From the NCBI GenBank assembly GCA_907163345.1, contig CAJQUN010000406.1, positions 1 to 64,000 on the forward strand: a DNA stretch of 64,000 nt, in the 5' to 3' direction. A model generated the notes under the pieces. It saw nothing but the letters and a program-made list of their open reading frames with translations. It made no database searches and was not told where the DNA came from. This document shows positions 23,023-34,758 of this stretch, in pieces. A program made the translations under genes and the position numbers. Each line of letters begins with the position of its first letter. The first letter of the stretch is position 1. The DNA comes from Haberlea rhodopensis. Taxonomy: Eukaryota > Streptophyta > Magnoliopsida > Lamiales > Gesneriaceae.

Positions 23023-23044
23023 GGGGGGGGGGGGGGGGGGGGGG
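23023..23044. repeat. 22-base G homopolymer
   Basis: An uninterrupted run of 22 G follows AGCC inside the element 3 LTR, where related LTRs have a short CCCCGGGTC motif. It may be slippage expansion or a sequencing artefact. A second run of 14 G is at 44249-44262. Confidence 0.9.
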
Positions 23045-24383
23045 CTTTTATTTTGGTAATCGTCATGGATCGACGATATGATTGGGAGTCTTGAACATTC
23101 TTGGACACGTGGTTGCATGCTTATACTTGATTGTGAGTTGTTTATGTGTTTTAGCACATATTTCTCGAGGTATGGAACTCAAGCAAAGTTTGGACTCGAG
23201 CTACTGAATTATAAGGTACGTATAACGTACGAGCATAGCCCCTTATTTTAAATGCAATTTTTGAGTGCATGACACACTGTATTGCAATAAATGTGTATGG
23301 AAGTGCCTGATATATGATTTTAGCAATAAACGGATATTAACGGATGTTGAAATACATGTTTAATGGTGATTGCTACAAATGGATGTATATACATTGGGAA
23401 TTGCATGGTGCCGCTTTTGAGCGAGCAATGATTGGATGTGGTCGCCTTTGAGCGAACATCGGTTATGACGCCACTGCTGTTGAGCATGCGTGAGACTGAA
23501 ATGCTGCTATTGTAGAGCGAACAATTAATTAGAACTATGGAACCATAAAAGAGATATATGGGATATTTGTGATCATTGTTTAATGATTTGATGTTATTGT
23601 TATAATGTCAGTATGTGGCAAGTGAATTCATTAATCAATGTAATGATTTACTGGCATTTGAGAATTTGATGGTTTCAGTTATTTTGAGAACAGGGACAGT
23701 ACAAGGGGTCCCGGATGAGGATGATGCCATCCAGGGAGTATATATTTCATAGCATTTACATATTGTAAATTATGAATTGCACTATTATGATTATGGGATT
23801 TGGGATATTGGTATGCTCACCCCGTGTGGGGGCTGTCTCTGTTGGGACAGGTGGTACAGGTGTAGCAGCAGCTTCGGAGTTGAGCTCGGGCTGTTAATTA
23901 GAGGTACTTCCAGAATCGAGGTACCAGAGCTGGATGGATAGGCGCTCAGATCTAGAGTCGAGATCGAGATGCGCTTGAGAGGTGCTTCCAGGATCGAAGC
24001 ACCAGTAACGGTATCCAGTAGAGTGTTTTATACATTAGATACACACTTATTCATTGGGTGCTCTTATGTGAGTACAAATTACGTGTATATAGAATGTATA
24101 AATGGTCTACGGCCTTTCTCTATTCATTTACGGTTAACATGCAATTAAATGTGGAATTGTTAAATGAATTGAGAGCATATTAGTGTATGTTGAAAGGTGC
24201 ATGACATGTTTTATGGAATATGTTGGGAAAGTATAGACATTATACGATTAATGTAAAGAAATTTTATAGATGGCATTCATGCTAGAGTTGCTTGTAATTA
24301 TTTTCCCCTTATTAACATGATAGTATGCACTAAGTACAGTGGTTAATACACTAATATCGGGTTAAGGGCACGGGGTCCTTACA

Positions 24384-25858
24384 TGTTATATGTGTTATGT
24401 GGTAGATTTGTTGGTATAAAAAGTGGTGCTCAAAAATCTGGGAAAAGAATTGAGATACCATGTTTCCAGAAAGCTTGGGTGTGTACTGATGTAGTTGGGT
24501 AATTTTGGTGCACGTGGGTTTAAGTTTGGGTGGAACTTCAATTTGAATACATTCATGGTAGTACCTAGTAGCTCTTGGCATGTTTGTTCAAGCATGTGGT
24601 ATGTCTTATATGCTATAATTGTTGGTATGAAGATGGGTGTTCGAGAAATCTGGAAAAATCGCGTACAGAGCATGTGGCGATCGACACTACAAACGCAGCG
24701 ATCGATCGCCGAAGGCCAGTAGCCAAAATCAAATGACGCGATCGATCGCCTCGAGCCAGTGAAGTCTGGCGATCGATCGCCTCGATGTAGCGATCGCTCG
24801 CCAGATGCTGAATAGTGGTAATTGATGTTTTTGTTGGATTTTTGATTTTGGTCTATAAATTGGCATCTAATATTGTGTTGTACACTGGTGTAGAGCCTTC
24901 ACAGATAGCTACACAACGCAGGGGATAGAGTCCTGCAACACACCATATTTTGGAAAGGTACGTAAGCGACGTACGGGCATCCCAACGGTAACATGTATTA
25001 TATATTCATTATTTGACGTACGATAAATGTGAGTTGTGCATTATGAGTACGATACATGTTGTTATGCATTGTTGTTGCATATGTATGTTGTGGAATAAAT
25101 GGTGTGTATTCCACGAGTCAAGGTTATCACAGTGATGATTTTAAGGCTTACCGCTTATACCGCTAAAAATGTGGAGCGGGAGGGGGGAGGCTCGCTTGCA
25201 CATGTAGGCGAGATTTACCATACGAAGCGAGGATAGAAATACCGCTTGTATGAAGAAGCGAGGGAGGGGAGTTCCGCTTGTTCTAAAAGATATGAAGCGA
25301 GGGGCATTAAAATACACTGGTGAGAAACTGACTAAGGATTGAAGTAAAGATTTAAGAAGTAAAGATATGTCATGACATTTATTTAAAGAAACCATAATAT
25401 CATGTATTGATTTGATTACGAGTTATGGTACAGGGACAACCAAAATGGGCGTTTTAAATGCATTGGAATTAAGGAAGTATCATATGCCTATGATTTATGC
25501 ATTTATGCCTTACATTCATATTATGATTGATATGAACTATGATGTGCTCATGTGTTGGGGGTTGTCTTTGTAGGTGCTTTTGACATGGATAACTAGGGTC
25601 GGGGTTGATACGCTGAGCTGTAAGGAGTGCTACAGGATTAGCAGAATAGAGAATTACTTTTGTATAGATTCTACAAAGTGTAGAATAAGACTATAGTTTA
25701 GTAACATTTTTTTAGGAATATGTATGATTCCTTTTTGAACTTTTGGTACTGTAATCTATTAAGCTCTGGATTATCAACACGACCTAATACTCTGATTTAT
25801 GAATGATTAGTTCTCTTAATTGCACCTTAGTATCTTGTATAAATAACGGGGTCTTACA
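24384..25858 (+). repeat. 5' LTR remnant of element C
   Basis: The sequence matches 30852-32248 of the 3' LTR and ends GGGGTCTTACA. It has about 115 bp near 24840-24950 that the 3' LTR lacks, the GATCGATCGC cluster (24678-24803), the GTACGT hairpin (24958-24974), CGCT/AGCG repeats (25150-25300) and the ACAGGGACAACC...GGTTGTCTTTGT pair (25430-25441 and 25560-25571). Confidence 0.9.
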
Positions 25859-26075
25859 TTTAGTGGTATCAGAGCAGTGGTTAGATAACCGGGGAACGAG
25901 TAAAGGGTAGCCTTTAGAAACAAGTTGGCTAGGTATTCATTAGTGGGCATGTTGATGCATATAGTGCATATTTTTGTATAAGTTGTTATACTAACATGCT
26001 TTTGAATATGATTACTCTTGTTATGTAACGGCTTATATTATGAACTGGTATTGTTGTTAACCTTTGTGTTACAGC

Positions 26076-27199
26076 ATGGCGTCTATTAATCCGGAGAACC
26101 CCAATGAAGAGGTGGGAGATGTAGGCAATATCAATGCCAGTATTGCTCAGTCAAATCCTCTACCGCCACCTGATGTAGGTGTGGAGCCTAGTGCACAGAT
26201 ACTGCTACCAGGGGAGATAAGTTTGACCCAGTTCTTGAGCTATCATCCACCGCTATTTGAAGGGACTGAGAATGGGGAAGCAGCCGAGGAATGGCTTGAG
26301 AGACTAGAGCAGATATTTGTATCGGCACCCTGTGCACGGACTACCAGGCTGAGGTTGGCAGAGTTTCAGTTGGCAAAGAAGTCTTCCATGTGGTGGAAGA
26401 CAACAGTTATGGAGCTGAGGGCAACGGGTATGACAGTGGATTGGACTGTGTTCAGGACCCGGTTCCTTAACCGGTATTTCTCCGCCGTTGCCAGACAAGT
26501 GAAAGAAGATGAGTTCACCAACCTGAAGCAGAGTAGCTTGACTGTATCAGATAATGCCATGCAATACTCTTCACTGTTGAGGTATGTGCCTCACATTGCT
26601 ATAAACGGTCATGCCAAGATGAGGCATTTTCTGAAAGGGCTGAGGCCAGAGTTATTTGATCGGGTTGTCTCCAACAACCCCAGCTCATTTGATGATGCCC
26701 TGACTAGGGCAGAGCTGGCAGAGATTGGGGTTAGTGTGTACAAGGAAGTTGTACCCCCTTTTGTACCACCACAGAGACCAGCTGTTGACAGCCTGAGGCC
26801 ACGAGGAGACCAGTTTAAGCCTCGTGGGGCTTCTTCATCTTCTAGATTTGGTGGGAAGAAATTTCAGAATCAGAAGCAGGGTAATCGGGGACCAGCACAG
26901 GGAAATAGAACAGGAGGGAGCAAGTGTGACAACTGTGGAGGATTTCACTTGACACGTGACTGCCGAGGCTGTTATGTTTGTGGCAGGGTGTGCCACCTGG
27001 CTCGGGCTTGCCCCAATCGGCAGACTCTGGGCCGAATAGGCCAAGATTTGACGCTAGGACGGCACCACCGAGACAGCAGTTTGCACCTCGACCACAGGGA
27101 GGTCAGGCGGCAGGACCGCCGCAGGGTCAAGTATATGCATTGACGCGTGAGCAGGCAGAGGCAGCCCAGGAGGAGGTGATTGCTGGTACGTGCCACTAA
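26076..27199 (+). pseudogene. Element C gag (nucleocapsid), frameshifted
   Basis: Gag would form the virus-like particle that packages element RNA. The start chosen is the ATG at 26076, just after ACAGC, because it opens the homologous N-terminus (MASINPENPN); an upstream ATG at 26064 is in frame but adds four unconserved residues. The retrotransposon gag domain is at about residues 70-200 (EEWLERLEQIF, KMRHFLKGLRPELFDR). Two zinc knuckles follow near residue 290: CDNCGGFHLTRDC and CYVCGRVCHLARAC, the second with the usual Gly before His replaced by Cys. The frame shifts by one base around 27020-27060, and the C-terminal part continues in another frame to a stop at 27197-27199. It leads directly into protease, as in other Tekay elements. 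Confidence 0.9.
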
Positions 27200-28604
27200 C
27201 TTACGTACCCTGCATTTATTTTAGTAGATACAGGTGCTTCTCATTCATTTGTATCTTCTGCTTTTGTGGAGAGACACCACTTGTGTTCGTCTCCGTTGCC
27301 CACGTCTCTTATGGTCTCGACACCCACGGGAAAGCATGTGATTGCGTATCGACTGTTATCTGATTGCCTCATTTATTTTGAGGGCAATGATCTGAGGGCC
27401 GATCTGATTTTATTGGATATGATAGATTTTGATTGCATTGTCGGCATTGATGTGTTGAGCAGATACCAGGCCGTGGTTGATTGCCGACAGAGGATGGTGC
27501 ATTTTCTATCTGATCAGGGGTTTCAGTGGACCTTTTATGGGGATGACTCTCGTCCCAAGATTCTGTTGATTTCGGCAGTTAAGATGTCGCGGTTGTTAGA
27601 ACGCGGTAACTCATGCTATCTTATTTATGCCGTTGACGTATCAGAGGAAAATGAAGAGTTGAGGATCGAGGATTATACCAGTAGTTGCGGAATTCACCGA
27701 TGTGTTTCCGGATGAGATTCCAGGATTTCCGCCGATGAGAGATGTGGAGTTCGAGATTGAGTTACTGCCAGGGACATCTACTATTTCCCGTGCCCCTTAT
27801 AGGATGGCACCGGCAGAGCTGAGGGAGCTGAAAGTGCAGTTGCAGGAGCTCCTCGACAAAGGATACATTCGCCCACCAGTCTTGTTCGTAAAGAAAAAGG
27901 ATGGTTCGATGCGCCTTTGCATCGATTACCGTCAATTGAATAAAGTGACGATTAAGAACAAGTACCCCCTTCCGAGGATTGATGACTTATTTGATCAGCT
28001 TCAGGGCACAGAGCTTTACTCGAAGATTGACATGAGGTCAGGCTATCACCAGATACGAGTTAGAGCTGATGACATACAAAAGACAGCCTTTCGAACTCGT
28101 TATGGGCACTATGAGTTCTTAGTGATGCCATTCAGGGTGACGAATGCCCCTGCAGTATTTATGAGCTTGACGAACAGAATATTTTAGAGGTATCTTGATC
28201 AGTTCGTGATCGTGTTTATTGACGACATTCTGGTTTATTCAAGAAGTAAGGAAGATCATGCCAATCATTTGAGGATGGTGTTTCAGATCCTCAGAGATCA
28301 TCAGTTGTACGCCAAGCTCAGCAAGTGTGAGTTTTGGCTGAGCAGTGTTGCGTTCTTGGGTCACATTATCTCTCGAGAGGGGATATCAGTAGATCCCAGG
28401 AAGATAGAGACAGTTATGGATTGGTCTGCGCCTACTACAGTTCCTGAGATCCGAAGTTTCCTTGGTTTGGCTGGGTATTATCGACGCTTTGTCGAAGGAT
28501 TTTCAAAGATTGCCAAGCCATTGGCACAGCTAACTCAGAAGGGAGTTCCATTCTTTTGGTCTGAAGCTTGTGAGCAGAGCTTCCAGGAATTGAAGACAGA
28601 TTGA
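27200..28604 (+). pseudogene. Element C protease and reverse transcriptase, broken
   Basis: The aspartic protease active site DTGASHSF is encoded at 27227-27250. The frame changes around 27690, after which the reverse transcriptase follows (CIDYRQLNK, HYEFLVMPF). The catalytic box reads FIDD at 28215-28226 instead of the common YIDD. Relative to element B, about seven codons of the conserved SVSPWG region are missing near 27873. An in-frame TAG at 28185-28187 replaces a glutamine codon shortly before FIDD. Protease would cleave the polyprotein and reverse transcriptase would copy the RNA, but the breaks rule out a functional product. Confidence 0.92.
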
Positions 28605-29281
28605 CTTCAGCGCCAGTATTTGTGATTCCCAGGGAGAATAAGGGGTTCGCTCTCTATACTGATGCATCGCTTCAGGGTTTAGGATGCGTGCTGAAGCAGG
28701 ATAAGCACGTTGTGGCTTATGCTTCAAGACAATTGAAGCCACACGAGACGAGGTATCTAGTCCATGATTTGGAACTAGCAGCTATAGTGTTTGCCTTGAA
28801 GATATGGCGACACTACTTATATGGTACCTCATTCACTATCTTCACTGATCACAAGAGCCTGGAGTTCTTGTTTACGCAGGCTGAGCTGAATATGAGACAG
28901 AGGAGATGGATGGACCTGCTGAAGGACTCTGATTGTGAAATCGAATACCATCCTGGAAAAGCAAATCTGACAGCCGACGCTTTGAGTCGGAAAGTTAAGA
29001 ACACGGAAGAGGATGCCATGTGTCTATCAGCTATGATGGGCTCCTACTGTCAGTTGGGTTTTGATTATGATGTGTCTGCTTCACCGGTACAGGTTTTGAC
29101 CTTATTAGCTGAGCCCGTTATTTATGATCACATCAGGAAGGCTCAGGAGACTGACGAGGAAGTTCAGAGATGGTTGTCAGTGGTTCGTCTGGGTCAGTCG
29201 TCGAAGTTCAGGATGGCGGAGGATGGTTCCTTGAGGTTAGGTGATCGATGGGTGGTTCCGAATATGCCTGAGTTGCGTTAG
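28601..29281 (+). pseudogene. Element C RNase H and connection domain
   Basis: A single-base loss at about 28600 separates this frame from the reverse transcriptase. The RNase H of the Gypsy type shows LYTDASLQGLG, the acidic position in HDLELAAIVFALKIWRHY, FTDHKSL and the terminal ADALSRK. It would degrade the RNA strand of the RNA-DNA hybrid. The following 100 residues connect to integrase and end at a TAG (29279-29281) where related copies stay open. The domain itself is uninterrupted. Confidence 0.9.
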
Positions 29282-30115
29282 GGAATATTACAACGAGCTC
29301 ATTGCAGCAGGATGAGTATCCACCCGGGAGGAAGGAAAATGTATAAGGACTTATGTAGCCAGTTTTCGTGGAGACGAATGAAACAAGTTGTCACCACATT
29401 CGTCAAGAGATGTCTGATTTGTCAGCAAGTGAAGGCTGAGAGGCAGAGGTCTGGTGGTGACTTAGAAGTTTGGAGATACCAGAATGGAAGTGGGAGCACG
29501 TATCCATGGACTTCGTGACCCGCTTACCGAGGACTGTTTCGGGTTTTGATGCTATCTGGGTAGTCGTGGACAGACTGACTAAAGTGGCTCACTTCATTCC
29601 ATACTGTATGACCTTCACGTACTTGAGGATGGCTCAGCTATATGTCAGAGATGTGGTGAGACTGCATGGGATCCCTGATTGTGTCTGATCGAGATCCGCG
29701 GTTTACATCTCACTTCTCGGAAGGTCTTCAGTCAGCCCTGGGTACAGAATTAAGGTTGAGCATAGCATACCATCCCCAAACGGACGGACAGACCGAGATA
29801 CAGACGCTCGAAGATATGTTACGGGATTGTGTGGTGGAGTTCGATACTTTGTGGCAGGACTCAGTGGTCTTGGTAGAATTTTCTTATAACAAAAGCTACC
29901 AGGCAAGCATACAGATGGCCCATTTTCAGATAGAGTCCGATGTTTCCTATGTGGAGCGGCCTATCAGGATTCTGGATCGGGCAGATCGCAGACTACGAAA
30001 CAAAGTTATTCCTATGGTCAAAGTTCAGTGGGATCGTAGGGGTGTCAAGGAGGCCACGTGGGAGACGGAGCGACACATGGTGCAGCACTATCCAGAACTG
30101 TTTTCTGGTATGTGA
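29282..30115 (+). pseudogene. Element C integrase with chromodomain-like tail, deleted
   Basis: Three frames are needed. The zinc-binding N-terminus includes AHCSRMSIHPG and CLICQQVK. The catalytic core has MDFVTRLP (first Asp), SDRDPRF (second Asp) and GQTE (Glu), although two residues after GQTE are missing compared with element B. A frame break lies near 29680. After QASIQMAHF (about 29925) the sequence jumps straight to the C-terminal RPIRILDR segment, so roughly 140 residues including the GPY/F-type region are deleted. The chromodomain-like tail VQWDRRGVKEATWETE ends near 30110. Integrase would insert the cDNA, and the tail would target chromatin. Confidence 0.9.
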
Positions 30116-30172
30116 TTTATGTTTTGTTTCGTTTTTGGTAAGTGCATGTTGATTTCGAGGGCGAAATCTTAT

Positions 30173-30186
30173 AAGTAGGGGAGTAT
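30173..30186 (+). other. Polypurine tract of element C
   Basis: AAGTAGGGGAGTA lies directly before the 3' LTR, preceded by GATTTCGAGGGCGAAAT. The arrangement matches elements 1-3 and B. Confidence 0.8.
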
Positions 30187-32248
30187 TGTGATATCCCCGA
30201 AATGATTATATGCATTTGAACACTTATTATGTTAAATGAGGATTATGGTGTTAGATGATTGGGTTGGATTAATAATATTGGGGGAAATGCATTTTAGGGT
30301 GTATGTGTTATATGTTGGGAATTTGGGTTATGACATGATTATTTGGGGTGGGTGTTATTTGTTTTGGTGAAGCATGTTTAATTGGAAATTAAAGTATTTT
30401 ATTGATTAAATACTATAAAATATCATGTGAGGATATTTTAATACATCGTGCTAAATACAGGGACCAAAACATAACACATCACACCACCCAACACCCAACC
30501 ACCCCCCTCAACCCATACCCATTTCAGCAACTGCAGGCTGCCCATACCCCCACTTGCCCTCTCATTTCACTCCACCCTCCCATCTCAGAATCTCTTCTTT
30601 TTTTCACCAACAAATCGTCCAGCAGCTGCTAAACACATTGGAAGGAAAAAATTCCAAATTTCTTTGCAAGAAAGCTTGCAAAAATCGGAGCAAAAGAGGG
30701 TGAGAAACCATGTCCTGTTTTGGTTTAAAGTTTGTTTAAGTTCATGTTTTTATTGGTGTGAAAATGGCATGCTAGCTTAGGTTTTATTAAACCTTCGATT
30801 CAAGTACATTCATGATGTTTTTATGAAGTTCCTAGCATGTTTACTTGAGCATGTTATATGTGTTATGTGGTAGATTTGTTGGTATAAAAAGTGGTGCTCG
30901 AAAATCTGGGAAAAGAATTGAGATACCCTGTTTCCAGAAAGCTTGGGTGAGTACTGATGTAGTTGGGTGATTTTGGTGCACGTGGGTTTAAGTTTGGGTG
31001 GAACTTCAATTTGAATACATTCATGGTAGTACCTAGTAGCTCTTGGCATGTTGGTTCAAGCATGTGGTTTGTCTTATATGCTATAATTGTTGGTATAAAG
31101 ATGGGTGTTCGAGAAATCAGGAAAAATCGTGCACAGAGCATGTGGCGATCGATCGCTACAAACGCAGCGATCGATCGCCGAAGGCCAGTAGCCAAAATCA
31201 AAGGCAGGCGATCGATCGCCATAAATGGCGCGATCGATCGCCTCGAGCCAGTGAAGTCTGGCGATCGATCGCCTCGATGTAGCGATCGATCGCCAGATGC
31301 TGAATAGTGGTAATTGATGTTTTTGTTGCACACCATATTTTGGAAAGGTACGTAAGCGACGTACATGCATCCCAACGGTAACATGTATTATATATTCATT
31401 ATTTGACATACGATAAATGTGAGTTGTGCATTATGAGTACGATACATTTTGTTATGCATTGTTGTTCCATATGTATGTTCTGGAATAAATGGTGTGTATT
31501 CCACGAGTCTGGGTTATCACAGTGATGATTTTAATGCTTACCGCTTATACCGCTAAAAATGTGGAGCGGGAGGGGGGAGGCTCGCTTGCACATGGAGGCG
31601 AGATTTACCATACAAAGCGAGGATAGAAATACCGCTTGTATGAAGAAGCGAGGGAGGGGAGTTCCGCTTGTTCTAAAAGATATGAAGCGAGGGGCATTAA
31701 AATACACTGGTGATAAACTGACTAAGGATTGAAGTAAAGATTTAAGAAGTAAAGATATGTCATGACATTTATTTAAAGAAACCATAATATCATGTATTGA
31801 TTTGATTATGAGTTATGGTACAGGGACAACCAAAATGGGCGTTTTAAATGCATTGGAATTCAGGAAGTATCCTATGACTATGATTTATGCATTTATGCCT
31901 TACATTCATATTATGATTGATATGAACTATGATGTGCTCATGTGTTGGGGGTTGTCTTTGTAGGTGCTTTTGACATGGAGAACCAAGGTCAGGGTTGATA
32001 CGCTGAGCTGTAAGGAGTGCTACAGGATTAGCAGAATAGAGAATTACTTTTGTATAGCTTCTACAAAGTGTAGAGTAAGACTATAGTTTAGTAACATTTT
32101 GTTAGGAATATGTATGATTCCTTTTTGAACTTTTGGTACTGTAATCTCTTAAGCTCAGGATTATCAACACGACCTAATACTCTGATTTATGAATGATTAG
32201 TTCTCTTAATTGCACCTTAGTATCTTGTATAAATAACGGGGTCTTACA
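30187..32248 (+). repeat. 3' LTR of element C
   Basis: The 2062-bp LTR runs from TGTGATATCCCC to GGGGTCTTACA. A purine-poor, C-rich stretch lies at 30480-30600, the GATCGATCGC cluster at 31143-31295, the GTACGT hairpin at 31348-31364 and CGCT/AGCG repeats at 31545-31690. It differs from the 5' LTR by substitutions and an internal deletion near 31327, so the insertion is not recent. Confidence 0.92.
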
Positions 32249-33048
32249 ATATGTATATGTTAATTGTTTGGTGCACATCCCATGAGTCATGGTTATATTG
32301 GAGTGATGATTTTAATGCTTTGCCGCTGTCACTTGAAGCAATGATAGAATACTTACCGCCATCATATTATAGCGAGGAATGAATATTTGCTGCCAAATGT
32401 TGAAGCGAGGGTATTGCCGCCATGTCGCATTTGAGCGAGGTTATTCAATGCTGCTAATATGTCGAAGCGAGGGTTATTGGTGCCGCTGTCATGACATGCG
32501 AGGTGCATTAAAATACAATGTTATAACAGACTAGGGATTGGTAATTGGTGATATGTCATGACATTTGTGAAACCATTGAATAATCCATTGATTATATCAA
32601 GAGTTATTATACAGGGACAACCAAAAAGGGGGCGTTTAAAATGCAATTGGGAAATAGGAAGTGTTTTGTATTTACGATTTCTGCATTTACGCTTTTTAAT
32701 CATGCTACGTTTAATATGGATTATTATATGCTCATGATTTGGGGGTTGTCCTTGTAGGTACATCTTGGCATAAAAGGGGCTAAGGTCGGGTTGACGTAGT
32801 GAGCTAGCGAGGAGGGCTTTTGATATAGAAGCTGGGATTCTTTTGTATAGTTTCTACTCTAGGAGTAGTGTAAATCTATAGGATTAACATTTATTTTGTT
32901 AGGAATATAATTAATCCATTTGGAAGTAATTACCTTGGCATGTAACCCTTAAAGCTCAAGGCCTCAACACGAAATTTTTATACTCTGATAATACACTTTA
33001 GATCTACTTATGTCCTTATTTCCCACTTGAGGAACTAGGGTCCTTACA
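32249..33048 (+). mobile_element. LTR fragment F
   Basis: The last 800 bp of an LTR ending GGTCCTTACA. It carries GCG/CGC hairpin modules (32320-32510) related to those of element 3 and the pair ACAGGGACAACC (32611-32622) with GGTTGTCCTTGT (32744-32755). It is cut on the left by element C and followed on the right by Copia LTR sequence, so it was probably an insertion in Copia E that later received element C. No coding sequence is present. Confidence 0.75.
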
Positions 33049-33334
33049 ATCTTCTAGTCTAACCTTCCTGCAAAGGAAGAAGAGGATACGTAGAAGCGTT
33101 GTACTTAGAACTTCCAGAACATATATTGTGTTGTTTACTTTATGCACATTATCATTCAGTTATTTAATCTTATAAGTTCAGCAGACGTCTTCCGCACTAT
33201 TACTAGTGTATGTTGACTTGCTATCAATTGAGAACCTACTGCAGTACTTAACAATCTGCTGTAAGAAAGAAGAATCTAAATTGAGTCTAGTGTTTATTCA
33301 ACCCCTTTCTAAACACTACTCCGATCCTAACAAG

Positions 33335-33346
33335 TGGTATCAGAGC
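33335..33346 (+). other. Primer-binding site of Copia E
   Basis: TGGTATCAGAGC starts two bases after the LTR end. It is complementary to plant initiator tRNA-Met. Confidence 0.9.
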
Positions 33347-33381
33347 AAGGTCTTCTAAATTGTGAGAAATTCTAAGAACTG

Positions 33382-34758
33382 ATGGCCTTATTCAGCAAGA
33401 TCCCGATGTTCAAGAAAGATGAATATGATGACTGGAGAATCAGAATGCAAGCACATCTATGTGCTCAAGATGATGATATGTGGTACGTTTTACCAACAGA
33501 CAATGACAATAATGAAAGTCAACACAGCAGTTGCTATCTCCAGTGGAGAACCTCAGTTGGTTGAAAAGGACAGAGTGTCCTGGACAAATGAAGAAAATAA
33601 AAAAGCAAATCTGGACAACGTGGCTAAGGATATTCTATTTTAGACATTAGACAAGAACATGTTCAACAAAATCAAAGTGAGTCATACTGCTAAAGACATC
33701 TGGGAAAAGATTGCACAACTGTGTGAAAGAAATGATCAAACCAAAGAGAACAAGCTTATTGTCGCTCTACAGAAGTCTGATAACATCAAAATGATGTCAG
33801 GAGAAACTCTCAATGAATATGATGAGAGAGTAACTGGAATCATGAACGAACTCAACAGCCTGGGTAAGGATCTATCAAACAGAGAAGTTACGATAAAAGT
33901 TATGAGGGGTCTTCCAAGAGAATGAGATGTGAAGACCATTGCAATGAGAGAATCCAAAGATCTGAACAAGATCGATCTGCACGATCTATTTGCTGACTTA
34001 AAGGCGTACGAGTCTGAACTAGGCATTTGGATTGAAGATGAACCCGGCACTAGTCAACCAATCAAAGCCCTTGCTTCATCAAAGTCCATGTCCACCACAA
34101 CAGAGATGCCTCCTGAACAAATGTGTAATGATGCAATGGTACGTTTTGTAAAAAACATTTTGGCAAATTCATGAAGAAAAACCAGAAGACTTACCAGTCT
34201 TATCCAAGGAAGCAAAACTTCAAAAATAGATCAGAAGAAGAAGATTGTGTCTGCTTCAACTGCCTTAAACCATGATATTTTATTGATGATTGTACAAAGC
34301 CAAAGAAAGAAGATCAAAAGAGAAAATCCAAGGACTACAAGAAGTCTAAGGAAAAGAGAAGGTCATCCAGAAGAGACAGATATTAGAAAGTACTTGTTGC
34401 CGAGGGAAACAAGAGAAAGTGGGCTGATTCATAATCAGAATCATAGGAATCTTCAAGCTCATCTAGTGAAAGTGAAGATGAAGGAGTCCACTGTCTCGTG
34501 TCAAATGATGACTGTGAGGTAACTGATTCTAACCTTTATGAATTTACACATACTGAACTCACTAATGCATTACAGGACATGATAAATGAGTATCAAATAT
34601 TGTATAAGTCCTTCGAGAACTATAAGACTGAACATTCAAACCCCATTGAACAGCAGGACAGTAAACTTGATTTTGAACAATCAAGGGAGCTGGAATGCCT
34701 AAGGGAAAAACTAAGTCTGCTCGAGAAAGAAAAGGACGAAGCTAAATGTGCACACTAG
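33382..34758 (+). pseudogene. Copia E gag, several breaks
   Basis: The start at 33382 (MALFSKIPMFKK) opens the typical Copia gag N-terminus with YDDWRIRMQAHL. A UBN2-type capsid domain follows at 33660-34040 (MSGETLNEYDERV, VIMRGLP-like VMRGLPRE, LHDLFADLKAYE). The zinc knuckle near 34240 is damaged: CVCFNC is present, but a stop and a Tyr in place of the His interrupt the second half. A Lys/Arg/Ser-rich stretch and a long acidic, probably coiled-coil C-terminal region (34498-34758) follow. Frameshifts occur near 33500 and 34180, and there are at least three in-frame stops. Gag would form the particle; this copy cannot. Confidence 0.85.

Larger units (their letters stand above)
17218..24383 (+). 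mobile_element. Element 3: LARD-like LTR retrotransposon with truncated 5' LTR
   Basis: The 3' LTR is complete (21918-24383). The 5' LTR is represented only by its last 456 bp (17221-17676, matching 23930-24383) because element H inserted into it. A primer-binding site is at 17681-17692. The interior has no gag-pol. It carries CGCT/AGCG-type repeats (18180-18590), a 56-bp hairpin array (18631-19165) and a conserved domain (about 19900-21900) homologous to the interior of element 1. The polypurine tract precedes 21918. Its right end abuts C-type LTR sequence, so it probably inserted into the 5' LTR of element C; TGTTA at 24384-24388 would be the right target duplication. Confidence 0.88.
21918..24383 (+). 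repeat. 3' LTR of element 3
   Basis: The 2466-bp LTR starts TGTGATGTCC and ends GGTCCTTACA. TATATATA lies at 22216-22223. A palindrome cluster (22638-22803) follows, then a 22-base G run, the GTACGT/ACGTAC hairpin at 23216-23230, and CGCT-type hairpins at 23410-23530. Two neighbouring stem-loops with the same loop core are GGTAC..GTACC at 23903-23925 and GGTGCTTC/GAAGCACC at 23981-24003. Confidence 0.9.
24384..32248 (+). mobile_element. Element C: decayed Ty3/Gypsy (Tekay-type) element
   Basis: A 5'-truncated LTR (24384-25858), a primer-binding site (25864-25875), gag-pol remnants (26076-30115), a polypurine tract and a complete 3' LTR (30187-32248) make up the element. The domain order protease, reverse transcriptase, RNase H, integrase, chromodomain-like tail is that of Gypsy chromoviruses. 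There are multiple frameshifts, stops and deletions, so it is dead. The right target duplication would be ATATG (32249-32253) in LTR F; the left one is outside the window. Only the last 1475 bp of the 5' LTR remain, because element 3 sits at the cut. Confidence 0.92.

Noticed and set aside
26304..27196. Minus-strand frames overlapping gag of element C
   Set aside because: They are shadows of a well-conserved gag frame on the other strand.
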